This document shows, one piece after another, positions 35,201-42,588 of a stretch of 47,516 bases of DNA. The position numbers were made by a program, and so were the translations under genes. The stretch is from CAMAVH01 sp964628235 (GTDB lineage: Bacteria; Pseudomonadota; Alphaproteobacteria; SMXQ01): NCBI GenBank assembly GCA_964628235.1, contig CAZVLU010000026.1:1-47516 (forward strand), given 5' to 3'. The notes under the pieces are model-generated. The model was not told the DNA's origin. It made no database searches and saw nothing but the letters and a program-made list of their open reading frames with translations. Numbering within the stretch: the stretch's first letter is position 1; each line of letters starts with the position of its first letter.

Positions 35201-35409
35201 AGTTGCTGACACGCCTGAAAGAATTACTGGTGCTCAACTGGCGGCAGAAATCTTCGGCGCGCTCGCAGTTGAAGCTGAACATCGAAGATGCTCTTGATGC
35301 CGGCTTGCCGCGCGCTTACACGCCGGAGATATACCGGACGAAGTGCGACGCGCTGTTCGAGCATATTTATGAATCATATCCGGAGCGCGATACAGGCACT
35401 TACGCCTGA
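32263..35409 (+). CDS. hsdR: Type I restriction-modification system, restriction/translocase subunit
   Basis: 1048 residues. N-terminal PD-(D/E)xK nuclease (RPDLVGFVNG then WVVVELKKPG, about 147-165), then a superfamily 2 motor: Walker A QTQGSGKS (about 300-307), VVVTDRVELDDQI, DEAH box TDEAHRSQ (about 400-407), AFTGTPLI, and QTIARANRVFPGK of motif VI. The C-terminal helical domain binds the methylase core. Subunit sizes (539, 410, 1048) resemble the EcoR124I-like IC class. The frame is intact, so the system is probably functional. Confidence 0.96.
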   Translation: MPHAYSEDQLVEQPAIGLFSALGWQTLSAMEETFGVGGTLGRETKGEVVLVGRLRAALAKLNPSLPREAITSAIDELTRDRSAMSLAAANREIYGLLKDGVPVSLPDADHGGQKTERLRVIDWEKPEANDFLLVSQFSVVGNLYTCRPDLVGFVNGLPWVVVELKKPGVLARAAFDENLTHYKHEIPQLFWCNALLIASNGTDSRVGSLTADWDRFFEWKRIEREDEPRRVSLEVMLRGACDPARLLDLVENFTLFSEHKAGLVKVLGQNHQFLGVNNAIASMLEARERGHGRGGVFWQTQGSGKSFSMVFFAQKVLRKLVGNWTFVVVTDRVELDDQIAKTFKTVGAVSEAEGDECHAESGAHLRELLRGNHRYVFTLVHKFQTPEVLTDRSDVIVLTDEAHRSQYDTLALNMRAAMPKATFLAFTGTPLIAGEERTKEVFGDYVSIYDFQQSVEDGATVPLFYENRTPELELVNPDLNDDLYRLIEDAGLDDEQEAKLEKVLGRQYHLITRDDRLETVAQDIVRHFLGRGFLGKAMVVSIDKATALKMHDKVKAHWAVERTRVRTELGRYDLSAAEQAALKERLEVLTATDMAVIVSPGQNEIAQMKAMGLDIEPHRRRMNESQPALDEKFKDVDDPLRLVFVCAMWLTGFDAPSCSTVYLDKPMRNHTLMQTIARANRVFPGKHSGVIVDYANVFASLEKALAIYGAGKGGTNPVKDKAQLVAALREAVAAGTAFCAAHGVDLAGMETLPLASLERLAAVEDAINALIGPEARRRDFFAHEKLIATLYRAVKPDPVALEAAERVAGILTLAAAIRAKLNPETPDISAVLTQIGKLLDRSVTGVAVREDGPPPIDLSKIDFEVLAQRFKDSKHKNTDLEALKAAIRAKLETLIRLNRTRADYAEKFEALIESYNAGSRNIEQLFEELLNLSNSLNEEQERHVRESLSEEELVIFDILTRPAPDLSTEERGEVKKVARELLTRLKELLVLNWRQKSSARSQLKLNIEDALDAGLPRAYTPEIYRTKCDALFEHIYESYPERDTGTYA

Positions 35410-35430
35410 ATGCCGCCATAACAGAAACAA

Positions 35431-35460
35431 AAAAGGCGGAGCCCTGCGGCTCCGCCTTTT
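35431..35460. terminator. Bidirectional intrinsic terminator (hsdR / rplI)
   Basis: AAAAGGCGGAGCC (35431-35443) and GGCTCCGCCTTTT (35448-35460) are exact reverse complements around a 4-nt CTGC loop. A T-run follows on the plus strand, and the plus-strand A-run supplies one on the minus strand, serving convergent hsdR and rplI. Confidence 0.92.
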
Positions 35461-35487
35461 GATTTTGTCGCGGCGTGAAGCGAAGGC

Positions 35488-36087
35488 TTACTCGGCCTTC
35501 GTCTCCTCGGCGGCCTCTTCGCCATCTTCGTCAGACGGCGCGGCGCCTTCCTCGAACACGTCGGTGAGGGCGGCGATTTCGTCTTCGGCGGCGGCGAGCA
35601 TCGCCGGGGTCTTGCCGGCGGCCTGCAGCTTCGCCTCTTCCTCGGAGCGCGCGACGTTCACCGACACGGTGATCGCCACTTCCGGGTGGAGGTTGACGCG
35701 CAGCTTGTGGATGCCGAGCGTCTTGATCGGAATGTCGAGCTTCACCTGGGTGTTGTCGATCGTCATGCCCGCGGCGGTGACCGCTTCGGAAACGTCGCGC
35801 GGACGCACCGAGCCGAAGAGCTGGCCGTTCTCGCTCGCCTGACGGATCAACACGACGCTGAGGTCGGTCGCCTTGGCGGCGATGGCTTCGGCCTCGCCCT
35901 TGCGCTTCAGGTTGGCCGCTTCGAGCTGCGCGCGCTGCGTCTCGAACAGGCTCATGTTCTGCTTGGTGGCGCGCAGCGCCTTCTTGCGCGGCAGCAAGAA
36001 GTTGCGGGCGAAGCCCGGCTTCACGCGCACTTTGTCGCCCATTTGGCCGAGACGCTCGACGCGCTCGAGCAGGATCACTTCCATCAT
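35488..36087 (-). CDS. rplI: 50S ribosomal protein L9
   Basis: 199 residues. L9 opens with MEVILLERVERLGQMGDKVRVKPGFARNFLLP at about residues 2-34, the RNA-binding domain, joined by a long helix (ALRATKQNMSLFETQRAQLEA) to the C-terminal domain (NGQLFGSVRPRDVSEAVTAA). A strongly acidic tail after about residue 170 (DEDGEEAAEETKAE) makes it longer than E. coli L9 (149), a common feature of alphaproteobacteria. A double ATG offers starts at 36087 or 36084; AGGAGG spacing favours 36087. It overlaps the DUF2232 stop. Confidence 0.95.
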   Translation of the reverse strand: MMEVILLERVERLGQMGDKVRVKPGFARNFLLPRKKALRATKQNMSLFETQRAQLEAANLKRKGEAEAIAAKATDLSVVLIRQASENGQLFGSVRPRDVSEAVTAAGMTIDNTQVKLDIPIKTLGIHKLRVNLHPEVAITVSVNVARSEEEAKLQAAGKTPAMLAAAEDEIAALTDVFEEGAAPSDEDGEEAAEETKAE

Positions 36088-37046
36088 CGCTCTTCCTCCT
36101 GGCCGGTCCCGCCGGCGACGCGCCGACGCAAGAGCAGCCATTGCTCCATGAAGCCCAATCCGGCGACCAGCGGTATCAGCCAGCCTCCGAACACCAACAG
36201 CGCGGCATAGCAACCCCAGAGGATCGCCAACCGGGCGGGAAAGCGGCGCGTCCAGACATGGATCACCGCCAAGCCCACCAATACGAACGGCACCAGCATC
36301 GCCAGGGCCGCATTGCGCACCACAAAGGCGGGCGCGCCCAAATCCATCCACGGCGCCACCAGCGCCAGGGCTGCGACCGCCGCCGTCAAGCCGGCGTACC
36401 AGCTTGGCAACTCGATCGCGCTGTAGCGCGGCTTCGGCCGGATCGCGCGGCCGGCTTTCGCCAGCAGCGCTTCGGCGATGGCGGCGTTGGCGATCACCAT
36501 GACCGACCAGGAGAAGATCAGGATCGCCGGGAAATGTTCCGCGACGCTCCGCACCGTCTCCGCGTCCGGCGGTTGGCCGGCTGCCGACAGGACTTCGCCC
36601 ATCTTCGCCGCGACCCAATCGACCATCTCCGCAATCCCCTCTTCGCCGCTGACCAAGGCCAGCACGGCAAAGAGGCCGCAACCGTAAAGCACCAACCCGG
36701 CCAACAGGCGGCCCAGCGGGTACCACCCGTCATCAAGCCGGGTCTCGTCGTCTGCCCCGCCCTCACTGCGCAGCAGCGCCTGACGGATCAGGCCGGCCGC
36801 CGGCAGGGCGTAAATCAAGGCGAAGGCCAGTCCGAACACCCACGAACTTGCCGCCGCCACCAGCGCCGTCGCGGTTCCGGCGGCGATGAAGCCGCCCGAG
36901 GCGCCGAAGCCCAATCCCGCCGCGAACAGCGGCAGCAAAGCCAGATAGGCGAGGATCATGCCTAGCGGGCTGCCGAGGAAGGTGGCGAGGTAGAGGATCG
37001 CGCCAGCGGCTCCGCCGCCTACCGCGATCCCGATCTCCTTCGCCAT
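36084..37046 (-). CDS. DUF2232 family polytopic membrane protein
   Basis: 320 residues with about eight hydrophobic helices (for example AYLALLPLFAAGLGFGASGGF and AILWGCYAALLVFGGWLIPL). The GSPLGMILAYLALLPLF start and the position between rpsR and rplI mark it as DUF2232, related to the YybS family. Function is unknown; the position in a ribosomal-protein operon is conserved in Alphaproteobacteria. Its stop overlaps the rplI start. Confidence 0.88.
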   Translation of the reverse strand: MAKEIGIAVGGGAAGAILYLATFLGSPLGMILAYLALLPLFAAGLGFGASGGFIAAGTATALVAAASSWVFGLAFALIYALPAAGLIRQALLRSEGGADDETRLDDGWYPLGRLLAGLVLYGCGLFAVLALVSGEEGIAEMVDWVAAKMGEVLSAAGQPPDAETVRSVAEHFPAILIFSWSVMVIANAAIAEALLAKAGRAIRPKPRYSAIELPSWYAGLTAAVAALALVAPWMDLGAPAFVVRNAALAMLVPFVLVGLAVIHVWTRRFPARLAILWGCYAALLVFGGWLIPLVAGLGFMEQWLLLRRRVAGGTGQEEER

Positions 37047-37095
37047 GCGCGTTCCTCTCGAGAAGCGCCCGCGGCTCGCGCTGCGGGGGATCCTC

Positions 37096-37371
37096 TTACT
37101 TCAGCAAATACGGCAGCAAAGACAGGCTGCGCGCGCGCTTGATCGCCTGGGCGAGTTCGCGCTGCTTGGGCGCCGACACGGCCGTGATGCGGCTCGGGAC
37201 GATCTTGCCGCGCTCGGAAACGAAGCGCTGCAGCAGACGGATGTCCTTGTAGTCGATCTTCGGCGCGTTGGCGCCCGAGAACGGGCAGCTCTTGCGGCGG
37301 CGGAAGAAGGGGCGACGGCCGCCAGCGGCCTTGCCGCCGGCCTCGGCGTCGCGCTCGGGGCGTTCGCTCAT
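37096..37371 (-). CDS. rpsR: 30S ribosomal protein S18
   Basis: 91 residues with the S18 core RRKSCPFSGANAPKIDYKD (about 25-43) and RFVSERGKIVPSRITAVS, ending SLLPYLLK. It binds 16S rRNA together with S6. ATG overlaps the rpsF stop by 4 bp, coupling synthesis of the two partners. Confidence 0.97.
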   Translation of the reverse strand: MSERPERDAEAGGKAAGGRRPFFRRRKSCPFSGANAPKIDYKDIRLLQRFVSERGKIVPSRITAVSAPKQRELAQAIKRARSLSLLPYLLK

Positions 37372-37865
37372 GACTGGTCTCCTTGAACGGGCGTGGCGGG
37401 CGCGTCGTCACGACGAGGGCGATCGCCAAAGCTGCTACCTTCACGACGGGGCGGACGCGGACGATCGCCGTCACGGCCGCCGCCGCCGAAGCGGTCGCCG
37501 CCGCCGAAGCCGCCACGGCCACGCGGACGCTCGTCTTCCTGGCCGCGGCTGCGGATGATGGCCGAGGGGCCTTCTTCCAGCTCGTCGACGCGCACGGTCA
37601 TGTAACGCAGGATGTCTTCGTGGATGCGCATGTTGCGCTCCAGCTCGGCGATGGTCGCGCCGGTGCCTTCGATGTTCATCAGAACATAGTGGCCCTTGCG
37701 GTTCTTCTTGATCTTGTAAGCGAGGTTGCGGAGACCCCAGTATTCGCGCTTGGAAACCTTGCCGCCGTTGGCTTCGACGAGGGCTTGGAAGGTTTCGCCC
37801 AGGGCTTCCGCCTGGGGCGCGGCGAGGTCTTGGCGTGCGATGAGCACGCTCTCATAGAGAGGCAT
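37368..37865 (-). CDS. rpsF: 30S ribosomal protein S6
   Basis: 165 residues. The S6 fold covers the first about 100 residues (LYESVLIARQDLA, WGLRNLAYKIKKNRKGHYVLMN, ERNMRIHEDILRYMTVRVD). The last about 60 residues are an Arg/Gly/Asp-rich tail (GRGGFGGGDRFGGGGRDGDR) reminiscent of RGG-type RNA-binding tails, beyond the E. coli length of about 130. First gene of the rpsF-rpsR-DUF2232-rplI operon and transcribed divergently from fabD. Confidence 0.96.
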   Translation of the reverse strand: MPLYESVLIARQDLAAPQAEALGETFQALVEANGGKVSKREYWGLRNLAYKIKKNRKGHYVLMNIEGTGATIAELERNMRIHEDILRYMTVRVDELEEGPSAIIRSRGQEDERPRGRGGFGGGDRFGGGGRDGDRPRPPRREGSSFGDRPRRDDAPATPVQGDQS

Positions 37866-37890
37866 AAACAGCAGCTCCTTATGGCTGTTT

Positions 37891-37929
37891 GCGGCCCGGA
37901 GCCCTGGTTCCCTATGAAGCAGAGGCCGC
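37891..37929 (-). promoter_or_regulatory. Candidate rpsF leader hairpin (possible S6:S18 autoregulatory site)
   Basis: GCGGCC (37891-37896) and GGCCGC (37924-37929) pair exactly; inside, GGAGCC (37898-37903) and GGTTCC (37906-37911) nearly pair. In the minus-strand RNA a CCG trinucleotide lies between the two helices, 26-64 nt before the rpsF start. Proteobacterial rpsF leaders contain a hairpin with a CCG bulge bound by the S6:S18 complex, so this could be that element. The fold has not been computed. Confidence 0.35.
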
Positions 37930-38060
37930 CCGGACCTAGCCGACCTCGAAAGGCCGGCAAGGAGTTATGAAGGCGCGGAATATACACGAAGACGTCCCCG
38001 GCGCAAGCCGCGTGAAGGCCAGTTTTCCCCTGGATTCCGGGCTTTTGCGGCCCCTTTTCC

Positions 38061-38088
38061 TTGACTTGGCGATAGGCCCGGGTATGTC
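38061..38088 (+). promoter_or_regulatory. Probable fabD promoter
   Basis: TTGACT (38061-38066) and TATGTC (38083-38088) are 16 bp apart, 30 bp before the fabD ATG at 38118. The -35 is close to the alphaproteobacterial TTGAC consensus; the -10 is weak. Confidence 0.5.
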
Positions 38089-38117
38089 TTGCCGCTTCGC
38101 TGAGCAAAGGGACATTT

Positions 38118-39059
38118 ATGGATCAAGTCTTTGTTTTCCCAGGACAAGGTTCGCAAGCCGTCGGCATGGGCAAGGACCTGGCCGAGGCGTTTGCGGCGGC
38201 TCGCGAGGTCTTTCAGGAGGTCGATGAGGCGCTGAAACAGCCGCTCTCGCGCCTGATGTTCGAAGGCCCGGCCGAGGAACTGACCCTGACGGAAAACGCC
38301 CAGCCGGCCTTGATGGCGGTCAGCCTGGCCGTCGTGCGGGTGCTGGAACGCGAAGCCGGCATCAAGATTGCGGAAAAAGCCCGTTTCGTCGCCGGCCACT
38401 CGCTCGGCGAATATTCCGCCCTGGCGGCGGCCAAGGCGATTTCCCTCACCGACACGGCGCGCTTGCTCAAGCTGCGCGGCCAGTCGATGCAGAAGGCGGT
38501 GCCGGTCGGCATCGGCGCCATGGCGGCCTTGCTCGGCTGCGATTTGGAAAAGGCGCAGACCATCGCCGCCGAAGCCGCGCAAGGCGAGGTGTGTGCCGCC
38601 GCCAACGACAACGGCGGCGACCAGGTCGTCATCTCCGGCCACAAGGGCGCGGTCGAACGCGCTCTGAAGATCGCCACCGACAGCGGCGTGAAGCGCGCCA
38701 TTCTGTTGCCGGTCAGCGCGCCGTTCCATTGTTCGCTGATGCAGCCTGCTGCCGACGCGATGGAAGAGGCGCTGGCCAAGGCGACGGTGACCGAGCCGGT
38801 GGTGCCGGTGATCAGCAACGTGAAAGCGGCGCCGGTCCTCGATCCCGACGACATCCGCACATTGCTCGTCGAGCAGGTCACCGGCATGGTGCGCTGGCGC
38901 GAGAGCATGATCGCCGTGAAGCAGTTGGGCGTCGGCCGCGTCGTCGAGCTCGGCGCCGGCAAGGTGCTGGCGAGCCTCGCCAAGCGTATCGACCGCGAGT
39001 TCGAGACCGCGTCGATCCAAGGCCCGGCCGACATCGAAGCGTTCATTAAAGCCGTCTAA
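38118..39059 (+). CDS. fabD: Malonyl-CoA:ACP transacylase
   Basis: 313 residues. It loads malonate onto ACP. Start motif VFPGQGSQAVGMG, nucleophile in GHSLGEYSAL (Ser95), catalytic His in SAPFHCSLM. It leads the fabD-fabG-acpP-fabF cluster, behind an AAGGGA ribosome site. Confidence 0.97.
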   Translation: MDQVFVFPGQGSQAVGMGKDLAEAFAAAREVFQEVDEALKQPLSRLMFEGPAEELTLTENAQPALMAVSLAVVRVLEREAGIKIAEKARFVAGHSLGEYSALAAAKAISLTDTARLLKLRGQSMQKAVPVGIGAMAALLGCDLEKAQTIAAEAAQGEVCAAANDNGGDQVVISGHKGAVERALKIATDSGVKRAILLPVSAPFHCSLMQPAADAMEEALAKATVTEPVVPVISNVKAAPVLDPDDIRTLLVEQVTGMVRWRESMIAVKQLGVGRVVELGAGKVLASLAKRIDREFETASIQGPADIEAFIKAV

Positions 39060-39081
39060 TCAACCGTTTTTAGGAGCAGCC

Positions 39082-39819
39082 ATGTTCGATCTCACCGGCA
39101 AGACGGCGTTGGTCACGGGGGCCTCGGGCGGCATCGGCGGCGCCATCGCGCGCGCGCTGCATGGCGCTGGCGCCACCGTGATGTTGTCGGGCACGCGGGC
39201 CGACGCGCTTGAGGCACTCACTTCTGAATTGAAGGAGCGGGTGCATGTGCAGACCGCCAATCTCGGCGACGCCGCCAGCATCGACGCTCTGGCGAAAGCG
39301 TCCGACGAGAAGATGGGCAAGACCGACATCCTAGTGAACAACGCCGGCCTGACGCGCGACACGTTGATGATGCGCATGAAGGACGAGGACTGGCAGTCGG
39401 TGCTCGACGTGAATTTGACCGCCGCTTTCCGTCTGTCGCGCGCGCTGCTGCGCGGCATGATGAAGAACCGCTGGGGCCGCATGATCAACATCACCTCGAT
39501 CGTCGGCGTCACCGGCAATCCGGGCCAGGTGAATTACGCGGCGTCGAAGGCGGGCATGATCGGCATGTCGAAGTCGCTGGCCGGCGAAGTGGCGAGCCGT
39601 GGCATCACGGTGAATTGCATCGCGCCCGGTTTCATCGAAACGCCGATGACCGACGTGCTGACGGCAGAGCAAAAGACCAAATTGCTCGGCGGCATCCCCG
39701 CCGGACGGCTCGGCACTTCGCCAGATATCGCCGCCGCAGCCTTGTATTTGGCCAGCGACGAGGCCAGCTACGTGACCGGCCAGACCTTGCATGTCAACGG
39801 CGGCATGGCCATGATATAG
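39082..39819 (+). CDS. fabG: 3-oxoacyl-ACP reductase
   Basis: 245 residues. NADPH-dependent reduction of beta-ketoacyl-ACP. Cofactor loop TGASGGIGGAIA (about 12-23), NNAGLTRD, catalytic Tyr152/Lys156 in NYAASKAG, and the C-terminal GQTLHVNGGMAMI are all standard. AGGAG (39071-39075) supports the ATG. It follows fabD at 22 bp. Confidence 0.97.
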   Translation: MFDLTGKTALVTGASGGIGGAIARALHGAGATVMLSGTRADALEALTSELKERVHVQTANLGDAASIDALAKASDEKMGKTDILVNNAGLTRDTLMMRMKDEDWQSVLDVNLTAAFRLSRALLRGMMKNRWGRMINITSIVGVTGNPGQVNYAASKAGMIGMSKSLAGEVASRGITVNCIAPGFIETPMTDVLTAEQKTKLLGGIPAGRLGTSPDIAAAALYLASDEASYVTGQTLHVNGGMAMI

Positions 39820-39976
39820 GCCGATCAGGCCTCCCAAGAGCGCCCGGAAGCCCACAGGCCTTGTGGCTCCTCGGGGCTGGCAATACCAGGGGAAGTGTGT
39901 TACGAAACCGCACTTTTTCGCAGGCCGGGTCCCTGTTCGGGGCGCGGCAAACGACAAGACAAGAAGACCAAGCCGC

Positions 39977-39982
39977 TATAAA
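39977..39982 (+). promoter_or_regulatory. Possible acpP -10 element
   Basis: TATAAA (39977-39982) lies about 36 bp before the acpP ATG in the 198-bp gap after fabG. No good -35 box sits at the right distance. ACP is normally far more abundant than FabG, so an extra promoter here is plausible. The rest of the gap shows no gene. Confidence 0.35.
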
Positions 39983-40017
39983 CCTAGCGACCAAATCACC
40001 AGCCGAGGACTTGAAGA

Positions 40018-40254
40018 ATGAGCGACGTTGCCGACCGCGTGTCCAAGATTGTTGTCGAGCACCTGGGTGTCGACGCTGCCAAGGTGACGCCGAACGCGAG
40101 CTTCATCGACGATCTGGGCGCTGACAGCCTCGACACCGTCGAGCTGGTCATGGCCTTCGAGGAAGAGTTCGGGTGCGAGATTCCCGATGACGCCGCCGAG
40201 AAGATCCTGACGGTGAAAGACGCGATTGACTACATTCAGTCGCACAGCGCCTAA
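40018..40254 (+). CDS. acpP: Acyl carrier protein
   Basis: 78 residues, acidic. The phosphopantetheine attachment site is Ser37 in DLGADSLDTVELVMAFEEEF. It carries growing acyl chains for the Fab enzymes around it. GAGGAC at about 40005 serves as ribosome site. Confidence 0.98.
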   Translation: MSDVADRVSKIVVEHLGVDAAKVTPNASFIDDLGADSLDTVELVMAFEEEFGCEIPDDAAEKILTVKDAIDYIQSHSA

Positions 40255-40283
40255 GCGTCCGCGACAAGCGTGAGCCTGAGCCC

Positions 40284-41552
40284 ATGAGACGAGTCGTCGT
40301 TACCGGCCTCGGCCTCGTCACGCCGCTCGGGTGCGGCGTCGAGGCTACCTGGGACCGCCTGATCAAGGGCGAGTCCGGTCTGCGCGCCATCCAATCCTTC
40401 GACGTCTCCGACATCCCCGCCAAAATCGCCGGGCAAGTTCCGCTCGGCGACAAGGCGTCGGGATTGTTCAACGCCGCCGATTGGGTGGAGACGAAGGACC
40501 TCAAGAAGATGGATCAGTTCATCGTCTTCGCGTTGGCCGCGGCCACGCAGGCGGTGGAGGATTCCGGCTGGATGCCCGACGCGGAAGCCGATCGCGACCG
40601 CACCGGCGTGATGATCGGCTCCGGCATCGGCGGTTTGCCGTCGATCGCCGAGGGCGCGATGACGATTCACGAGAAGGGCCCGCGCCGTCTCAGCCCGTTC
40701 TTCATTCCGGCGGCGCTGATCAATCTCGCCTCCGGCCATGTCTCGATCAAATACGGCTTCCGTGGCCCCAACCATTCGGTCGTCACCGCTTGCTCGACGG
40801 GCGCGCACGCCATCGGCGATGCCGCGCGTCTGATCCAGTGGGAAGATGCCGACGTGATGGTCGCCGGCGGCACCGAAGCGGCGGTCTGCCGTTTGGGCCT
40901 CGCGGGCTTCGCCGCCGCGCGCGCGCTCTCGACCGGCTTCAACGACACGCCCGAGAAGGGCTCGCGCCCGTGGGACAAAGACCGCGACGGCTTCGTCATG
41001 GGCGAGGGCGCCGGCGTGGTGGTGCTCGAAGAGCTCGATCATGCCAAGAAGCGCGGCGCCAAGATTTACGGCGAGATCATCGGCTACGGCATGTCGGGCG
41101 ACGCCTATCACCTGACGGCGCCGACGCCCGACGGCAACGGCGGTTTCCGCGCCATGCAGGCGGCGCTCAAGCGCGCCAACCTGAATCCCGAGCAGATCGG
41201 CTACGTCAACGCGCACGGCACCTCGACGCCGCTCGGCGACGAGATCGAGCTTGGCGCGGTGAAGCGCCTGTTCGGCGACCACGCGACGTCGAATCTCTCG
41301 ATGTCCTCGACCAAGTCGGCCATCGGCCATTTGCTCGGCGCGGCCGGCAGCGTCGAAGCGATCTTCTCGCTGCTGGCGATCAAGCATGGCATCGTGCCGC
41401 CGACCCTCAATCTCGACAATCCGTCGCCGGGTTGCGAGGTGGTCGATCTGGTGCCGAAGGTCGCCAAGGAAAAGAAGCTGAAGTACGCCCTGTCGAACTC
41501 GTTCGGCTTCGGCGGCACCAACGCTTCGTTGATCTTCGGCGAGGCCCCCTAA
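40284..41552 (+). CDS. fabF: 3-oxoacyl-ACP synthase II
   Basis: 422 residues, condensing enzyme for chain elongation. Active-site Cys170 in VVTACSTGAHA; His residues in NAHGTSTPLGD and SAIGHLLGAAGS; ending NSFGFGGTNASLIF. It sits 29 bp after acpP and 1 bp before mltG, in the usual order. Confidence 0.97.
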   Translation: MRRVVVTGLGLVTPLGCGVEATWDRLIKGESGLRAIQSFDVSDIPAKIAGQVPLGDKASGLFNAADWVETKDLKKMDQFIVFALAAATQAVEDSGWMPDAEADRDRTGVMIGSGIGGLPSIAEGAMTIHEKGPRRLSPFFIPAALINLASGHVSIKYGFRGPNHSVVTACSTGAHAIGDAARLIQWEDADVMVAGGTEAAVCRLGLAGFAAARALSTGFNDTPEKGSRPWDKDRDGFVMGEGAGVVVLEELDHAKKRGAKIYGEIIGYGMSGDAYHLTAPTPDGNGGFRAMQAALKRANLNPEQIGYVNAHGTSTPLGDEIELGAVKRLFGDHATSNLSMSSTKSAIGHLLGAAGSVEAIFSLLAIKHGIVPPTLNLDNPSPGCEVVDLVPKVAKEKKLKYALSNSFGFGGTNASLIFGEAP

Positions 41553-41553
41553 G

Positions 41554-42588
41554 GTGCAGTTGCGGCGGGTCGCCGTCGCTGCTCTCCTTCTCACCGGCGC
41601 CATCGCCACCGTCCTTGCCGGCTTCGCCGTCTGGCTGTTCGCGGCCTTCGAGCGGCCTTATGAAGATGGCCCGGCGGTCACGCTCGTCGTGCCGCGTGGC
41701 GCCGGCCTCGACGACATCGCCAAATTGCTCGCCGCCGGCGGCGTGATCGAAGATCCGCTGCCCTTCGTGTTCGGCGCCCGCATCAACGACATGGGCCCGC
41801 GCCTGCGCGCCGGCGAATATGCCTTTCCCGCACAAATCAGCCCGCGCGCCGCGATGGATCTGCTCGCCAGCGGCAAAACGGTGGTCTATCGCCTGACCGT
41901 GCCCGAGGGGCTGACGACGGCGCAAGTTCTGAAACTCATCACCGACGCCGACGCGCTCGCCGGCGAGATCGCGCGCAAGCCCGACGAGGGCGCGTTGCTG
42001 CCCGACACCTATCACTACTCGCGCGGCGACACCCGCGAGGGCCTTGTCGCGCGCATGGAGAAGGCGATGCAAGCGGCGCTCGATGCCGCCTGGGCGGCGA
42101 GACCGGCCGACTTCGCGCTGAAAAGCCCGCGCGAACTGGCGGTTCTCGCTTCCATCGTCGAGAAAGAGACGGGCGTGGCCGACGAGCGCCCGCTGGTCGC
42201 CGGCGTGTTCCTCAACCGCCTCAAGCGCGGCATGCGGCTGCAATCCGATCCGACGGTGGCCTACGGCGTCGCCAAGCGCGAGGGCAAGCCGGGCGACTGG
42301 CTCGACCGGGCGCTGACGCGCGCCGACCTCAACGCGCCGTCGCCGTTCAACAGCTATCTCAATGACGGCTTGCCGCCGACCCCGATCGCCAACCCGGGCC
42401 GCGCCGCATTGATGGCGGTGGTGAAGCCGGCGATGACCGATGCGCTTTACTTTGTCGCGGATGGCACCGGCGGCCATGCCTTCGCGCGCACGCTGGACGA
42501 GCACAACCGCAACGTCGCTAAATGGCGGGCACTCAACCGCAATCGGCCAGAGCCGGGCCGCGCCGCGCCGGATGCGGCAGGGCCTTAA
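41554..42588 (+). CDS. mltG: Endolytic murein transglycosylase MltG
   Basis: 344 residues from a GTG directly behind fabF. One N-terminal TM helix (about 6-28, VAALLLTGAIATVLAGFAVW), a LysM-like region (LVVPRGAGLDDIAKLL) and the YceG catalytic domain with LASIVEKETG (about 199-208, containing the catalytic Glu) and LQSDPTVAYG. It cuts nascent glycan chains to set their length. Its stop overlaps that of the convergent endonuclease gene by sharing TTAA (42585-42588). Confidence 0.94.
   Translation: MQLRRVAVAALLLTGAIATVLAGFAVWLFAAFERPYEDGPAVTLVVPRGAGLDDIAKLLAAGGVIEDPLPFVFGARINDMGPRLRAGEYAFPAQISPRAAMDLLASGKTVVYRLTVPEGLTTAQVLKLITDADALAGEIARKPDEGALLPDTYHYSRGDTREGLVARMEKAMQAALDAAWAARPADFALKSPRELAVLASIVEKETGVADERPLVAGVFLNRLKRGMRLQSDPTVAYGVAKREGKPGDWLDRALTRADLNAPSPFNSYLNDGLPPTPIANPGRAALMAVVKPAMTDALYFVADGTGGHAFARTLDEHNRNVAKWRALNRNRPEPGRAAPDAAGP

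Noticed and set aside
36088..36726. N-terminal extension of rplI through the DUF2232 gene
   Set aside because: L9 begins at MEVILLERV after an AGGAGG site; upstream residues are out-of-frame reading of the membrane protein gene.
40251..41609. 452-codon minus-strand frame opposite fabF
   Set aside because: Antisense shadow; fabF is complete and in a conserved cluster.
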